Shown: in pieces, positions 10,788 through 21,589 of the stretch
Numbering within the stretch: the stretch's first letter is position 1
How the letters are laid out: each line of letters starts with the position of its first letter
Assembly (NCBI RefSeq): GCF_021462225.1
Contig: NC_061800.1
Location: 3,234,501 to 3,298,500 of the forward strand
Length of the DNA stretch: 64,000 nucleotides
Reading direction: 5' to 3'
DNA from: Girardinichthys multiradiatus
Taxonomy: Eukaryota > Chordata > Actinopteri > Cyprinodontiformes > Goodeidae
The notes under the pieces: generated by a model
What the model saw: the letters and a program-made list of their open reading frames with translations, nothing else
The model's database searches: none
What the model was told of the DNA's origin: nothing
Translations under genes and position numbers: made by a program

Positions 10788-11498
10788 TATTTCTGCTTTT
10801 ATTTTTAATTTTGTCAGGATCGGTCCTCCACCAGGACTCCCCTCCGTAAAATGGAGGTGGACTGAGGACAACGTCTCCAGGCTGGCCAGGCGTCCGTGTC
10901 CCTTCCTGTGGTTTCCTCTGGCACATTAGATCCTGTTCGTGACACTAAATTGTTGTGGAATTTTCTTATCAAAGTAGGAGAGAAGTTAACCCATAAAAAG
11001 AGCACCGGGCTTTGTCTTTATAAGTTTTATTCAAAGGCATTCAGCGTTTGAAGACCCTGTCACTGAGTTTAGTCAGTGAAGCAGAGCCCCAAACAACATT
11101 TAATTTCATTTCCTTCCGGCGGAATGCTACCAACTAAATTATCCAGTTCCCTTACGGCGGAACTACCTAGTCGTTTCTGATCCCCTTACAGCGGGATCCT
11201 ACCTAATTTATCTCTATCCCTTTTCGGCGGGATAATACCTTTCCAATTGCTGTCTCCTTTCGGCGAGACACTACCAGCGACTTCCAACTTTCTTTAATAT
11301 TAAACAAAACGTCTCACCTCTGAGCTGACTTCTAGGTGACTCTCCTGGCGTCGAGCGAAGCAGTTAACCTATACCGGCCTGATGTGAATTTACACAATGC
11401 CACCAAGCCTAGGTGTGGTAGCACTTCCTTGGCATCGCCGGTCCCCAGGGTCCTTCAGTCACTGCAAAAAAACAAGATTAGGTTAGCTTAAAAAATTC
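10788..11498 (-). mobile_element. ERV4 leader (5' untranslated region) with hairpin array
   Basis: Minus-strand sequence downstream of the primer site, cut at 10786 by the Tc1. No convincing gag frame is present; a short minus-strand frame at 10796-10926 is not recognised. The most notable content is an array of five hairpins at 11107-11269, listed separately. Confidence 0.55.
11107..11269 (-). ncRNA. Five tandem GNRA-loop RNA hairpins in ERV4 leader
   Basis: On the minus strand five units about 36 nt apart (11269-11252, 11234-11215, 11198-11179, 11163-11146, 11126-11107) each have a different arm pair around a constant core GCYGNAA(A)GG: GTCTC/GAGAC, TATCCC/GGGATA, GATCCC/GGGATC, GTTCC/GGAAC and CATT/AATG-like. 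The loops GAAA, GAAA, GTAA, GTAA and GGAA all fit GNRA. Arms vary but stay complementary, and a GGTA-type linker recurs between units. The position just after the primer site is where retroviral packaging/dimerisation structures lie; that role is inference. Confidence 0.65.
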
Positions 11499-11515
11499 TC
11501 CGGCTCGAAGGACCA
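11499..11515 (-). other. ERV4 primer binding site, tRNA-Tyr
   Basis: The forward strand reads TCCGGCTCGAAGGACCA, identical to the 3' end of vertebrate tRNA-Tyr including CCA, so the minus-strand RNA has TGGTCCTTCGAGCCGGA. It lies six bases from the LTR end at 11522. The same site occurs at 30875-30891 and 59029-59045, and with two mismatches at 54290-54306. Confidence 0.85.
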
Positions 11516-11648
11516 AGATAATGTTAGGTATTGTTGTGTGTTATGATTATTGATTGATTAATCTTGATCAATGATTATAATTAAAAATCATAACCTGACA
11601 AAATCAACTTCTTAACCAAAATCCTCATTTATGAATCGAGACCAGAGA

Positions 11649-12975
11649 AGGGGGACCGGAGGGTGTGTTCCAACTACAGGGGGATCACACTCCTCAGCCT
11701 CCCTGGTAAGGCCTACGCCAGGGTATTGGAGAGGAGAGTCCGACCGATAGTCGAACCTCGGCTTCAGGAGGAGCAGTGTGGTTTTCATCCCGGCCGTGGA
11801 ACACTGGACCAGCTCTACACCCTCTATAGGGTGCTCGAGGGTTCATGGGAGTTTGCCCAACCGGTTCACATGTGTTTTGTGGACCTGGAGAAGGCATTCG
11901 ACTGTGTCGCTCGTGATGCCCTGTGGGGGGTGCTCCAGGAGTATGGAATCGGGGGCCCTTTACTAGGGCCCTTTACTAGGGGCCTGTACGAGCGGAGCAG
12001 GAGTTTGGTCCGCATTGCCGGCACTAAGTCGGACCTGTTCCCAGTGCATGTTGGACTCCGGCAGGGCTGCCCTTTGTCACCGGTCCTGTTCATAACTTTT
12101 ATGGACAGGATTTCTAGACGCAGCCAAGGGCCGGAGGGGGTCGGGTTTGGGGACCAGTGGATTTCGTCTCTTCTTTTTGCAGATGACGTGGTCCTGCTGG
12201 CCCCCTCTAGCCAAGACCTACAGCATGCGCTGTGGCGGTTCGCAGCCGAGTGTGAAGCGGCTGGGATGAGGATCAGCTCCTCCAAGTCCGAGGCCATGGT
12301 ACTCGACCGGAAAAGGGTGGCTTGTCCTCTTCAGGTTGGAGGGGAGTTCCTGCCTCAAGTGGAGGAGTTTAAGTATCTCGGGGTCTTGTTCACGAGTGAG
12401 GGAAGAATGGAGCGGGAGATCGACAGACGGATCGGTGCGGCTGCCACAGTAATGGGGGCGCTGTGCCGGTCCGTTGTGGTGAAGAGAGAGCTGAGCCGAA
12501 AAGCAAAGCTCTCAATTTACTGGTCGGTCTACGTTCCTACCCTCACCTATGGCCATGAACTTTGGGTCATGACCGAAAGAACGAGATCCCGGATACAAGC
12601 GGCTGAAATGAGCTTCCTCCGTATGGTGGCCGGGCACTCCCCTAGAGATAGGGTGAGGAGCTCGGCCATCCGGGAGGGGCTCGGAGTAGAGCCGCTGCTC
12701 CTCCACATCGAGAGGAGCCAGTTGAGGTGGCTCGGGCATCTATACCGGATGCCTCCTGGACGCCTTCCTTGGGAGGTGTTCCAGGCACGTCCCACCGGGA
12801 GGAGGCCCAGGACACGCTGGAGGGACTATGTCTCTCGGCTGGCCTGGGAACGCCTTGGGCTCCCCCTGGAGGAACTGGAGGAGGTGTCTGGAGAGAGGGA
12901 CGTCTGGGCGTCTCTGTTGAGTCTGCTGCCCCCGCGACCCGGTCCCGGATAAAGCGGAAGACGACGAGTACGAGT
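11649..12975 (+). mobile_element. RTE-clade LINE B, 5'-truncated
   Basis: A plus-strand 3' portion of the same LINE family as 3983-7110, bounded by an 8-bp duplication ACCAGAGA (11641-11648, 12976-12983). The 3' end carries short GAGTAC units instead of a poly(A), as in RTE elements. It inserted into the family II LTR. Confidence 0.88.
11663..12952 (+). CDS. Reverse transcriptase C-terminal half of RTE LINE B
   Basis: A 429-codon open frame starting within the RT fingers ([10 protein letters not shown]). It contains [19 protein letters not shown], the catalytic [11 protein letters not shown] and the C-terminal RWLGHLYRM segment, to a stop at 12950-12952. The endonuclease domain is absent because the copy is 5'-truncated, so it encodes no working enzyme. 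Relative to LINE A it has a short in-frame duplication (GGPLLGPFTRGLYERS) near 11960. Confidence 0.85.
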   Translation: MCSNYRGITLLSLPGKAYARVLERRVRPIVEPRLQEEQCGFHPGRGTLDQLYTLYRVLEGSWEFAQPVHMCFVDLEKAFDCVARDALWGVLQEYGIGGPLLGPFTRGLYERSRSLVRIAGTKSDLFPVHVGLRQGCPLSPVLFITFMDRISRRSQGPEGVGFGDQWISSLLFADDVVLLAPSSQDLQHALWRFAAECEAAGMRISSSKSEAMVLDRKRVACPLQVGGEFLPQVEEFKYLGVLFTSEGRMEREIDRRIGAAATVMGALCRSVVVKRELSRKAKLSIYWSVYVPTLTYGHELWVMTERTRSRIQAAEMSFLRMVAGHSPRDRVRSSAIREGLGVEPLLLHIERSQLRWLGHLYRMPPGRLPWEVFQARPTGRRPRTRWRDYVSRLAWERLGLPLEELEEVSGERDVWASLLSLLPPRPGPG

Positions 12976-14514
12976 ACCAGAGATGTTTCTGGTGTTGTAA
13001 TTGTGGCTCAACGCCTTTGACAATTACAACTGTTAAATACTCCGTAATAATTAATAACTATTGCCGGAGATGTCACTGTTAATCGACCGTTTCTGCCGAA
13101 ACGTGTGGAACTTTTAACCTTATCTTGACTGACGAATCACTTTTGCACACAATGTACACAAAATGCTCTCTTTTTATCTATGTGAATATTTATTAATCTT
13201 CACCTACTCAACATGCAAAATTCTACATAACAAGGGTAACACATCTAACTAAGCAAAAATAAAGCAAACAGCAGTGGGTGTGTATTGAATCAACCAGCAG
13301 TTATGGCAAAAAGAAGGAATGAGAATATGACGATGGGGTGTGGTGGTGAGTGGAGAGTGGGGGGCGCAGCTCCAACTGTAACTCAGTTATTCTGCCTCAT
13401 AAAACCTCCCCCAACTCCTGAGCAGACAAAGCGTTATAAAACTTTTGGTGGCAGCTGGCCAGCAGTGTGGTTGGAGACAAAGAAAATGGGGAATTTCACC
13501 ATGAGGTTATTTAAGCAGTCCAGTCTCACAGCACACCTGCGCTTGCTCTCAGGTGGTAAAACGCGCACAGAGCTAGGAGCGCAGCAGCTTCAGACATCAG
13601 CACAACACATCAAAGTTCAATAAGCAAAGTTACATGCACATATCATTCAGAACACATTAGATTCTAACTAGCGATTCTCATCACTCTACAACCTCTGACC
13701 CTGCCCAGGCCTTCTAATAAAGAAATAAAGTAAAGGATAGGTTTTACTTTGAAGTCGTCTTCCTTCTGAGCGGAGCGGGGGAGGGGGGGGGGGGGGGTCG
13801 AGCAAGGAAAGGTGGAAAGGGGTTAATTGTGCGTCCACAATTAACTTCAGGAAAAACAGTCAGTCTTCGTCTTCTGGCCTTCTTGGCGAAAAGGGAAAAT
13901 ATGATCTGACCATCAAAGTCGACTTGGGATGAAGCACGGTAGTGGTTCGACTCCTCGAAACTCCGTGTTCTTAGTTACGTGTTAAGCTCACGTCTTCGAT
14001 CGGCAAAGTGAAATTTCTGGCCATCCTGGTCCAGAAACCTCAGTTAGGAATTGTTCGTTGTCCGACGAGAGAGAATCAATGAATTCCGCAAGGAACTCTT
14101 CTCTTGAATGGTGCGCTTCAGTTGCTAGTCCGGTCTCCAGCAGAAGGCGGGGTGTTCAAAACGGAGGCCTTCCTATATAGCATCTTGTGACATCAGACTT
14201 GGGACGCTGGTCATATCGGTCACAGTGCTCGACGGGATATGTAGTAGCGGGCTCTCCTGGATACAAAATGGCCGATGCCATTGGAGAGGCACAGTGACGT
14301 CCAACAACGTGCAGGTAGTCCAATACTCAGCAAACAAGTGGTCCAACAGTATTAGTTAGTCAAATCAGAGGGAAGAAGAAATGAGTCTGTGTTAATCTTG
14401 CGCAAGAGGTAGCTCACACTCTGCAGTGCAAATCTACAAAGTGTTGGCACCCTCCCTCTTTATTTATACATGCTAGTTCACACACACAGTTCAACAATCA
14501 ATTCAGGCATTTAG

Positions 14515-14526
14515 GGGGTGTGTGTA

Positions 14527-14615
<89 letters not shown>
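14515..14615. repeat. TG/CA microsatellite
   Basis: About 50 almost uninterrupted TG units inside the family I LTR. Short CA/TG runs at about 325-355, 7985 and 8041 occupy the equivalent place in the other family I LTRs, so the array expanded within this LTR. Confidence 0.95.
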
Positions 14616-14813
14616 AGTCAGAAGGGTTTGGGTGCATGTGTTTTGCTTTTAAACAAAGAGGGAGTGGGGACTGGTACAAGCATCCCCCAGATGTTGCTGA
14701 TAGTAGCATAACACACTCCTCTCCCCTATCTCCCTTTCTGTGGCATGTGGGAGGGAAAAGCACTTTGTCCAGACATGAGTGATAAACAATACAAAAGTTT
14801 TCAAACCCTAACA

Positions 14814-16219
14814 ATAATCAAACTACTAAACCTAAGGAGCACTTGCAGAGAGCTTCAGAAAAAACCTTGAAATTACAAGTACAGTTTTAGTCTTTGAAAA
14901 CAATAAATAACGCAATCAACTGCAATGACCTTTTGAACACTAACTGCGCAAGATTCTACTGATGAAGAAAAGGCACATGGAAGATTGTATAATGTTTGGC
15001 AGAGAAGATTTGGACAAGCCAATGAAATACTGAGATAATCTATTCTGATTGGATAAAAACAAATTTAAACTCTTTGGATGTCATTAGGCACACCATGTTT
15101 GGAGGAAGAATGGTTGCACACATCACCCAAAACAACACCATCCCAAAAATGTGTGCAGGTTAAATAATCATGCTAATAGTAAAATGTAACAAGGCATTCT
15201 TTTCTAAGATTCTGAAGATAAAATGGGGGTGGATTGTCAAGCACAGCAATAGTCCCGAACACAGCCATGAAAAATTGGTTAATTGGTCCAGTTATTCACC
15301 TAACTAACTGAAAATCCTAAAATGGACACTCAGAACATTCAAGATTTGAAAACAATTTGTGTGGAATTCTATCTCAGAAATGAATGTGACTAGCTTCTTC
15401 ATACAGAAAACATATTGAAGTTGTCATTATGGGAAAAAAAGGTTTTGTCCTAATTATTTAATACATTTCAGGAAGTGTGTTGAGTACTATTTCCCTGTGT
15501 CATTCTAATTTTTACCCATGATTTAATTTCCAAACTAATTTGCATTGAAAATGTTCTGTGTGGATTACATGATTTGTTAATGATATCTGGTGTGAATGTC
15601 CTGTTAACAGAGACATTTTGGAAATACATTAACTGAGAAAAACTTGTTAAATATTTATTTTATCCACTGTAATCTAGGAATTGTAGTAAATACGGTTTAC
15701 TTTAAACTATGCTAACTATTCCTTGAGGAACACTGGCCTGTCCAAAATTCCATGCAGTATTTTCAGGGTCTGGAACCTTTAGGACAACTTATTCTTCATT
15801 TTACTTCTGGAAAATTCTTTACTATTCCTACCAATTTTGTTTTCACTATTTCAAATGAAAAACGTTTTAGTGTTTACTCCTTGCTGAAATAATGATTATT
15901 GATGCCATCTGACTCAAACACTGACTCATTTCACTCAAGGGGCAGCTTATCCTCAGATACCTTGGTGGGCATTTTGTTGGCTCTGGATGAGAATTGTGCA
16001 CCAGATATATTCAAGCAAAGAAAACCCCCTCTGGACATCTGCTGCCTCTGGTGAAAGATATTTCTTCCTGTGACCGAGGGTTTCTATCAAATATTGATGC
16101 AGGCTGTCCAAAGATAGCCTTGTATGATATTAAAGCACGGTGGTTGTTCAGTGAAAGCGTAATGTGATGCTCATCAGTTCAGAGAGGAACAGCAGATCTG
16201 TGTTTTTTTTTTTTTTTTT
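14814..16219. other. Non-genic stretch
   Basis: AT-rich sequence with no convincing frame, repeat terminus or RNA gene. A 20-base T run at about 16203-16219 precedes the gypsy fragment. Confidence 0.55.
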
Positions 16220-16783
16220 GTGACAACAGTTCTCACCATTGTGGATTGTTTTTCTAAGGCGTGTCATCTCATTCCCCTCAGAAAGCTTCCGTCAGCCCTA
16301 CAGACAGCCAAACTACTCACTAAACATGGTATCCCTCAGGACATTTTATCTGACCTAAAGATTGAATCAGCAACTGGAATCCACCTTACGATGTCTCACA
16401 TCCACAAACCCCACAGATTGGTGCTCATACCTACTTTGGGATGAGTATGCATTAAATTCACACGTTTCTTCAGCTACTGGACATTCACCTTTTGAAACTT
16501 CCCTTGGTTATCAGGCACCCCTGTTTGCTGCCGACAAAAAGGATATTACGGTTTCATCAGTCCACCAACACGTCCGCCGCTGCAGATCCATCTGGAACTC
16601 AACTATCCAAACCTTGCACCGCACTGCTGACCAAAACAAACGTTTCGCTGACCGGAAACGCAGGCCTGCACCTGAATACCAGCCTGGACAGAAGATATGG
16701 TTGTCAGCACGTGATATACCCCTTAAATCCATGTCTAGGAAGCTTTCACCTTTTTTTATTGGTCCCTATGAGATTGAGACTGT
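16220..16783 (+). pseudogene. Ty3/gypsy integrase fragment
   Basis: Two plus-strand frames, shifted relative to each other near 16400, carry integrase core residues ([20 protein letters not shown], then [10 protein letters not shown]). They continue with the [13 protein letters not shown] segment and a basic C-terminal region ([14 protein letters not shown] ... GPYEI), the GPF/Y-type module of gypsy integrases. The fragment stops abruptly at 16783 where RTE LINE C begins. The first catalytic Asp context is visible, and the segment carrying the Glu is lost in the shift. It is a relic. Confidence 0.8.
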
Positions 16784-18644
16784 TCCCAGGCCAGCCGAGA
16801 GACATAGTCCCTCCAGCGTGTCCTGGGCCGTACCCTGGGCCTCCTCCCGGTGGGACGTGCCTGGAACACCTCCCGAGGAAGGCGTCCAGGAGGCATCCGG
16901 TATAGATGCCCGAGCCACCTCAACTGGCTCCTCTCGATGTGGAGGAGCAGCGGCTCTACTCCGAGCCCCTCCCGGATGGCCGAGCTCCTCACCCTATCTC
17001 TAAGGGAGTGCCCAGCCACCCTACTGAGGAAGCTCATTTCAGCCGCTTGTACCCGGGATCTCGTTCTTTCTGTCATGACCCAAAGTTCATGGCCATAAGT
17101 GAGGGTAGGAACGTACACCGACCAGTAAATTGAGAGCTTTGCTTTTCGGCTCAGCTCTCTCTTCACCACAACGGACCGGCACAGCGCCCCCATTACTGTG
17201 GCAGCTGCACCGATCCGTCTGTCGATCCCCCGCTCCATTCTTCCCTCACTCGTGAACAAGACCCCGAGATACTTAAACTCCTCCACTTGAGGCAGGAACT
17301 CCCCTCCAACCTGAAGAGGACAAGCCACCCTCTTCCAGCCGAGTACCATGGCCTCGGACTTGGAGGAGCTGATCCTCATCCCGTACGCTTCACACTCGGC
17401 TGCGAACCGCCACAGTGCATGCTGTAGGTCTTGGCTAGAGGGGGCCAGCAGGACCACGTCATCTGCAAAAAGAAGAGACGAAATCCACTGGTCCCCAAAC
17501 CCGACCCCCTCCGGCCCTTGGCTGCGTCTAGAAATCCTGTCCATAAAAGTTATGAACAGGACCGGTGACAAAGGGCAACCCTGCCGGAGTCCAACATGCA
17601 CCGGGAACAGGTCCGACTTAGTGCCGGCAATGCGGACCAAACTCCTGCTCCGCTCGTACAGAGACCGGATGGCCCCTAGTAAAGGGCCCCCGATTCCATA
17701 CTCCTGGAGCACCCCCCACAGAGCATCACGAGGGACACAGTCGAATGCCTTTTCCAGGTCCACAAAACACATGTGAACCGGTTGGGCAAACTCCCATGAA
17801 GAGTATAGAGCTGGTCCAGTGTTCCACGGCTGGGACGAAAACCACACTGCTCCTCCTGAAGCCGAGGTTCGACTATCGGTCGGACTCTCCTCTCCAATAC
17901 CCTGGCGTAGGCCTTACCAGGGAGGCTGAGGAGTGTGATCCCCCTGTAGTTGGAACACACCCTCCGGTCCCCCTTCTTATGAAGGGGGAGCACCACCCCA
18001 GTCTGCCAGTCCAGAGGCACTGTCCCCGACCGCCACGCAATGTTGAAGAGACGTGTCAACCATGACAGCCCTACAACATCCAGAGACTTGAGGTACTCAG
18101 GGCGGATCTCATCCACCCCCGAAGCCTTGCCACCGCGGAGCTTTTCAACCACCTCGGTGACTTCAGCCTGGGTGATGAAAGAGTCCGACCCCGAGTCCCC
18201 AGCCTCTGTTTCCACCACGGAATGCGTGATGGCAGGATTGAGGAGATCCTCGAAGTACTCCTTCCACCGCCCGATAATGTCCTCAGTTGAGGTCAGCAGT
18301 CTCCCGTCCCCACTATAAACAGTGTTGGCGAAGCACTGCTTTCCCCTCCTGAGGCGACGGACGGTTTGCCAGAATCGCTTCGAGGCCAACCGGTAGTCCT
18401 TCTCCATGGCCTCACCGAACTCCTCCCAGGCCCGTGTTTTTGCCTCTGCCACAGCCCGGGCCGCAGCACGCTTGGCCTCACGGTACCCGTCAGACGCCTC
18501 AGGAGTCCCACAAGCCAACCACAGCCGATAGGACTCCTTCTTCAGCTTAACAGCATCCCTTACTGCCGGTGTCCACCACCGGGTTCTGGGATTGCCGCCG
18601 CGACAGGCACCGCAGACCTTACGGCCACAGCTACGGGCAGCAGC
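16784..18644 (-). mobile_element. RTE-clade LINE C fragment with broken RT frame
   Basis: The minus-strand sequence is close to LINE A. From 18518 it covers the end of the endonuclease-RT linker and the RT N-terminus; from 17847 to 16756 the RT catalytic half ([19 protein letters not shown]). A deletion of about 20 bp near 17803 shifts the frame between the halves. The 3' tail is missing, and the left junction falls in the gypsy fragment without a target duplication, so both were joined by rearrangement. The endonuclease part is missing beyond 18644. Confidence 0.85.
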
Positions 18645-21166
18645 AATAAAAAATATATCTCAACAAATGATTTCAGTCAGGGGAATGGTAAGAAGAAAAC
18701 CCACAGCACTGTGTGCAAAGCATGGCACACTGAAAATGGTCATCAATAATAAAAGAAAATACAGGACTAGAGAGACTGTTCAAAAGCTGGAGGCTTTTCT
18801 AAAATAGATAAAAAAGAAATGACACAAATTGGTCTGGAAGGCTGCCAAGATGCTGCTGACAACACTGAAGATGTTGCAGGAATTTCAGGCACCAGGTGTG
18901 TACTACTGGATGTGTTCTACATGTGCTAACAAGCTCCTCTATTCTCCATATATTATTGGACTAAGACGTAACCTATAAAATGGAAGCCTCTTCTTACAAA
19001 AAAAAATAAAAAATAAGGCCCGGCTAAAATCTCCCTAAACAAGGTGGCAGAGTGTGCTATAGTCTGATGTAACAAAACAGGAACTTTTGGTCTACAATTC
19101 TAAAAACAACACGGAACATTACCAAAAGAATGCCATATTCACAATAAAACACCTTGGTAGTAGCATCATGGAGTCTAGGTTACTTTTTTCAATTTGGTTG
19201 AAGTGCATAAAAATGTGAACAATTCCAAAAACCAGTTAGTTTTGACCCAAAACCTTTAGCTGTCTGCTAAAAAGCAAAGGATGAAGAGGGACTCTTTCAG
19301 CATCAATTCACGTATGCCCAATTTACTGTGAAAGCATCGATATATGAAGGATTAATCCCACCATAATAAAGAATACATTCAGAAATAAATATAATAGCTT
19401 AATTACTGATTTACTTGGCCGATAAATAATTTTAGAAATGACGTAATGTACCATTAAATGCGACAAAATTACGAAGAAACAATTTATTTAACTGATCGAA
19501 TTATCAGAGAAATTGATGTTTCATTTTCAATCTTTAGGTGTTATATTTTATCTCCGCTCCATTGTTCTTGTTTTGTTTTGACAGATGACAATTTATTAAT
19601 ATATTATTTTCCTGGCCCTTTTATTATTTTCTCTGATTTAATCCCTCACACATTTATTTAAAGAACATGTTTTACATAAATAGGGGGGGGGTCTTGGATG
19701 GTCTTTGCCATCCAAGGGGCCAGCCTTGGATGGCCCCTTGGAAGGCTTTAAAGAAAATTATAGGTAGACATCTTGATGAGGCTATAATTTAAAATCCCGC
19801 ATGAAATATGAATATTGAGTGACATTAATAGAAACTGAACTGTTAACCAGGACAGAAATCATCCTTGAATGACAGTTTAATTTATAAATATTGTTAATAT
19901 GGTGATTATTATTGGCCATATTTACTAGATTTTATTTTCAAAAATGTGTAACTGAATATCTTCAGGAAGTATCATTAGAAATGTTGAAAGACTCTAATTT
20001 ACCAATAAAGTTCTTAAAATATGGTTCCTTATGGAAACATATTGGAAAAACAGTCCTTCACTGAGGCATGCGTTTATTTTGAAAACAGGTGAAATAGTGA
20101 ATGCCTTAATACTTATAATACTTCACCAAGCTGAAGTATTCTCTCAGTTATAGTAAATAGGACAGTGTATACCATCCCAACTAAGAGAGCTACCTACCAC
20201 CAAATCCACAATGCTCCTGACTTCTTTAGGAACAACTTGACCGAAGTTAGGTTAGACGTTTATACCAGCTCCTTTCAGAACCAGACAGGCAGCCAGCAAC
20301 ACCGACCTCCCAGAGGCTTCACCGCAGGGATATAGGTGAGAAGCTGAAAAATCTGTCAAAAAAATAGAAAACAGAGAGACTTTAAAAACAAAACAAGAAT
20401 AATGGCACAGAGATAAGTTATCACAACTAATGATTGAAATAGAAATATCAATTTAAGTCTGATATTTTGATCAGTTCATTTGATCAGTTCGATCATCGTT
20501 TTTGTTTTGTTTTATTATTTCATTAGTAAAATTATTTATTGGGTGAATATTTCATTTATTAAAATTCTGAATGTTTTCCTAATTATGGCAGGATAGCCTT
20601 CCATATTTATAGACCTTAAGTGATCACACATAATTTAGAGAAGCTCTGGGTTAACTTCTCTGCTCTTCACCTCTTGGCCCCCTCTTTAAATCCCTCCTAC
20701 TTTACCCTCTCTCTCACCACCGTCTCTGTTTTTCTCCATCTCTCTCTTTTGCACCAACCTGTTCTGCCTCTTGCCCACCCTGTCTGTAGCCTCTATTTCT
20801 GACCCTCTCTGGCTCCTTCTGTCTGGCAGTCCAGACAGGAACACGCTTGTGCTTTTATTCATTTATACGAAAGTTGGTTCAGGGCTGCAGGCAGGGTTTT
20901 ATACAGCTTAACTGTTCTTAAAGCAGCACTGGTGTCATAAAACATTAAGAGTGACCTATTAACTCCCCCCACATACCCTTCTTTTTTAACACTGTTTTAG
21001 CTAGTTATCAGAAATGGAACCTGATTGTTGATTTTATCTGAACCATGTTGAAAGATCCATTCAAGCGTTCTCTAGAATGTAGCATTTTAAGTGAAACAGT
21101 GGAAAAGATGACTGTCTTAGTTTGTGTTGTTTTGATTTGTTTGTCTTGTTTCTCTGCTCTCTGCAG
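18645..21166. other. Non-genic stretch upstream of ABCB-like exon
   Basis: AT-rich DNA with no supported gene. A GGGGGGGG run (about 19683) followed by a short inverted CCAAGG/CCTTGG-rich segment (about 19693-19745) is the only local structure noticed. If the exon at 21167 is real, part of this is its upstream intron; earlier exons were not found. Confidence 0.4.
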
Positions 21167-21305
21167 ACAAGAGGAGCTGCTGAAAGATGAAGGTCTATAT
21201 GCAGCCATGTGGAGGAAACAGCAGAAAGGTCCTGGCCTGGAAACAGAGACGCAGACCAGCAACTGCTCTCAGGATGATGTTGGAACTGAACACAAACACA
21301 TTTGA
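21167..21305 (+). CDS. Probable last exon of an ABCB6-like ABC half-transporter
   Basis: A pyrimidine-rich acceptor (TTTCTCTGCTCTCTGCAG, ending 21166) is followed by a 139-nt open frame ending in TGA at 21303-21305. The frame reads QEELLKDEGLYAAMWRKQQ and then a polar tail. The pattern (x)EELL...GxYxxMWxxQQ is the extreme C-terminus of ABCB6/ABCB7-type half-transporters, immediately after the nucleotide-binding domain; those proteins work in mitochondrial or vesicular membranes. No Walker or signature motifs lie in this exon, and upstream exons were not located, so the family call rests on this short tail. It could be an isolated exon copy. Confidence 0.5.
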
Positions 21306-21589
21306 TGCCTTCAGTCCTGTCAGGGTCAACATCCAGCGACCATATCAAAAAAAGTGTTAAACTGCAGCTATGACTTTCCAAGACTGATAAATTATTTGCT
21401 ACAGATGCAGGATCCACATAAGATTGTCTCATAGATACATTAGACTGCAATTGTAATTTACTGGTTCAGCACAGTTATGGCGATTTGGCTTAAAATCCCA
21501 TTATATTTGCTATTGTTTTTTATCCAGTTTTATTTGATAACATTGAGGGCAATTTCACACCACAGTAGTCTAAAAACTTATTTCTTCTT
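21306..21589. other. Possible 3' UTR of ABCB-like gene
   Basis: AT-rich sequence downstream of the stop with no clear AATAAA before the C-rich block. Extent of the UTR cannot be set. Confidence 0.3.

Larger units (their letters stand above)
11532..14348. mobile_element. Solo LTR-like element, family II
   Basis: The element begins TGTTGTG, ends CCAACA and is flanked by a 4-bp duplication GTAT (11528-11531, 14349-14352) inside the family I LTR. Removing the RTE LINE at 11649-12975 leaves about 1.5 kb. It has a TTATAAAA box on the plus strand (about 13434), a TATATAG on the minus strand (about 14172), a poly-G run (about 13783-13797) and AATAAA near 13717, so orientation is unclear. A diverged relative begins at 49175. 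No coding sequence is present. The long LTR and 4-bp duplication fit a retrovirus, class unknown. Confidence 0.55.
7848..14813 (-). mobile_element. ERV4: degenerate minus-strand provirus
   Basis: Read on the minus strand the order is 5' LTR (14813 to 11522, invaded), tRNA-Tyr primer site (11515-11499), leader with hairpins, then (after loss of nearly all gag and pol) an env transmembrane remnant, polypurine tract and 3' LTR (8185-7848). Insertions: a Tc1 at 9171-10785, a SINE at 8581-8857, and a long LTR plus RTE LINE inside the 5' LTR. No matching target duplication was found at the outer ends, so a rearrangement or two merged copies cannot be excluded. Confidence 0.65.
11522..14813 (-). repeat. 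LTR, family I (5' LTR of ERV4), interrupted
   Basis: Only ten bases (TGTTAGGTAT, 11522-11531) precede the inserted element. The remainder resumes at 14353 and runs to CCCTAACA at 14813. The right part has the family's TTTATTTATACATG segment and a long TG microsatellite. Without the insertion and its 4-bp duplication the LTR is about 470 bp, longer than its relatives mostly because of the microsatellite. Confidence 0.7.

Noticed and set aside
7848..14813. ERV4 as one clean provirus with target duplication
   Set aside because: Flanks of the two outer LTRs (CAGCTG before 7848, ATAATC after 14813) do not match, so a single integration is not proven; reported with reduced confidence.
14503..14814. 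Open frames of 60-100 codons rich in Cys-Val or Thr-His
   Set aside because: They translate the TG/CA microsatellite and have no other content.
20266..20352. Possible minus-strand exon (acceptor TTTTTTGACAG, frame GEASGRSVLLAACLVLKGAG, donor GGTATAA)
   Set aside because: Splice-like borders and an open frame, but no family recognised, the sequence past the donor has a stop, and no partner exons were found. Kept only as a note.
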